Below the pieces are notes generated by a model. The model saw only the letters and a program-made list of their open reading frames with translations, ran no database searches and was not told where the DNA came from. A program made the translations under genes and the position numbers. Positions 5,481-5,901 of a stretch of DNA of 5,901 nt are shown here, in pieces. Source of the stretch: JARRLC01 sp050290865 (GTDB lineage Bacteria > Pseudomonadota > Alphaproteobacteria > Rhizobiales > Rhodomicrobiaceae); the NCBI GenBank assembly GCA_050290865.1, contig JBNKIW010000102.1, positions 1-5,901 on the forward strand, in the 5' to 3' direction. The number at the start of each line of letters is the position of its first letter. Positions within the stretch are counted from its first letter, which is position 1.

Positions 5481-5901
5481 CTACACTGCGATGGCAGCGG
5501 CAAGATCGAGAGCTTGCTGCTGCTTTGGGTTGGGCCGCGTGGTGAGGGTGAACGCAGCCTCCCCGGACTTGGCATCCGTGCGGCGCATGGTGTTGCGTAC
5601 GATGGTGGCAAGGTGCGCCAGCAGGCCGCCGAAGCTGAGCGCGGCCGTGCCATCGGCGAGCCGTCGGCTGTGCACCTTGGCGAATGCGGCCTTGGAACGC
5701 TTGGCGGGCGCAACCGGATCGCGTTCGCGCGCCTCGTCCGTGGACGCCTCGTCCGCGAACAGAAGCGGCTTCCAGGCTTCGGCCAGGTGCCATTGCACGT
5801 AATAGGCCAGCATGCTGAGGAAGATGTGGGCCTTGACGCGCGTCTCCAGCCGGTGGCGGATCGGGCGGACCTGGAGATCCACACCCTTCAGAGCACGGAA
5901 G
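5481..5901 (-). CDS. IS1634-family transposase, C-terminal part (cut by window end)
   Basis: The frame is open to the right edge and ends at TAG (5481-5483), giving 139 codons. It starts F-R-A-L-K-G-V-D-L-Q-V-R-P-I-R-H-R, the stretch around the last catalytic region of IS1634-type DDE transposases. It continues with A-H-I-F-L-S-M-L-A-Y-Y-V-Q-W-H, P-L-L-F-A-D-E, D-P-V-A-P-A-K-R-S, S-F-G-G-L-L-A-H-L-A-T-I-V-R-N-T, and T-R-P-N-P-K-Q-Q-Q-A-L-D-L near the end. These are landmarks I recognise from alphaproteobacterial members of the family. The protein would cut and rejoin the ends of its own insertion sequence. A GTG at 5882 is internal, not the start. The element points toward lepA, with its end in the lepA upstream region. 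The N-terminal catalytic aspartates are outside the window, so intactness is unknown. Confidence 0.85.
   Translation of the reverse strand, partial: FRALKGVDLQVRPIRHRLETRVKAHIFLSMLAYYVQWHLAEAWKPLLFADEASTDEARERDPVAPAKRSKAAFAKVHSRRLADGTAALSFGGLLAHLATIVRNTMRRTDAKSGEAAFTLTTRPNPKQQQALDLAAAIAV

Noticed and set aside
1..5901. CRISPR array, tRNA, rRNA or riboswitch
   Set aside because: No regularly spaced repeats, no cloverleaf-like sequence at the lepA ends or elsewhere, and no recognisable riboswitch core upstream of guaB or lepA.

Overview
This is a high-GC window with two housekeeping genes on the minus strand: guaB (IMP dehydrogenase, about 510-2000) and lepA (elongation factor 4, 3358-5220). 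The protein sequences look proteobacterial, most likely alphaproteobacterial. That placement is an impression from the GuaB and LepA sequences and the GC content, not a phylogeny. Both ends of the window run into transposase genes: the last 60 codons of one on the plus strand at the left, and the last 139 codons of an IS1634-type transposase on the minus strand at the right. The stretch may therefore be a contig or segment bounded by repeated insertion sequences.

Layout from left to right: partial transposase (3-185, +); a spacer with a doubtful 67-codon ORF (178-381, -); guaB; a 497-bp non-coding stretch (2001-2497) holding the guaB leader, a 12-bp inverted repeat and a displaced copy of the lepA 3' end (2218-2331); a family 25 glycosyltransferase gene (2498-3301, +); intact lepA; a 260-bp upstream region (5221-5480); partial IS1634-type transposase.

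The most informative structure is the direct repeat of the lepA terminus. The final 114 bp of lepA (37 codons including its stop, minus strand) occur twice in the same orientation exactly 1140 bp apart, at about 90 percent identity. Between the copies lies about 1 kb carrying one plus-strand gene of lower GC, the glycosyltransferase. This is the layout left when a foreign segment enters the 3' end of a conserved gene and restores it with its own copy of the end, leaving the original end stranded on the far side. No integrase is visible inside the segment, so if it was an integrative element it has decayed to cargo plus junctions, or it arose by recombination.

Functionally, guaB makes XMP for guanine nucleotide synthesis, lepA acts on the ribosome, and the glycosyltransferase probably modifies a surface glycan such as lipopolysaccharide. 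They do not form an operon or pathway; their proximity reflects genome rearrangement. I found no tRNA or rRNA gene, CRISPR array or clear new multi-gene system.
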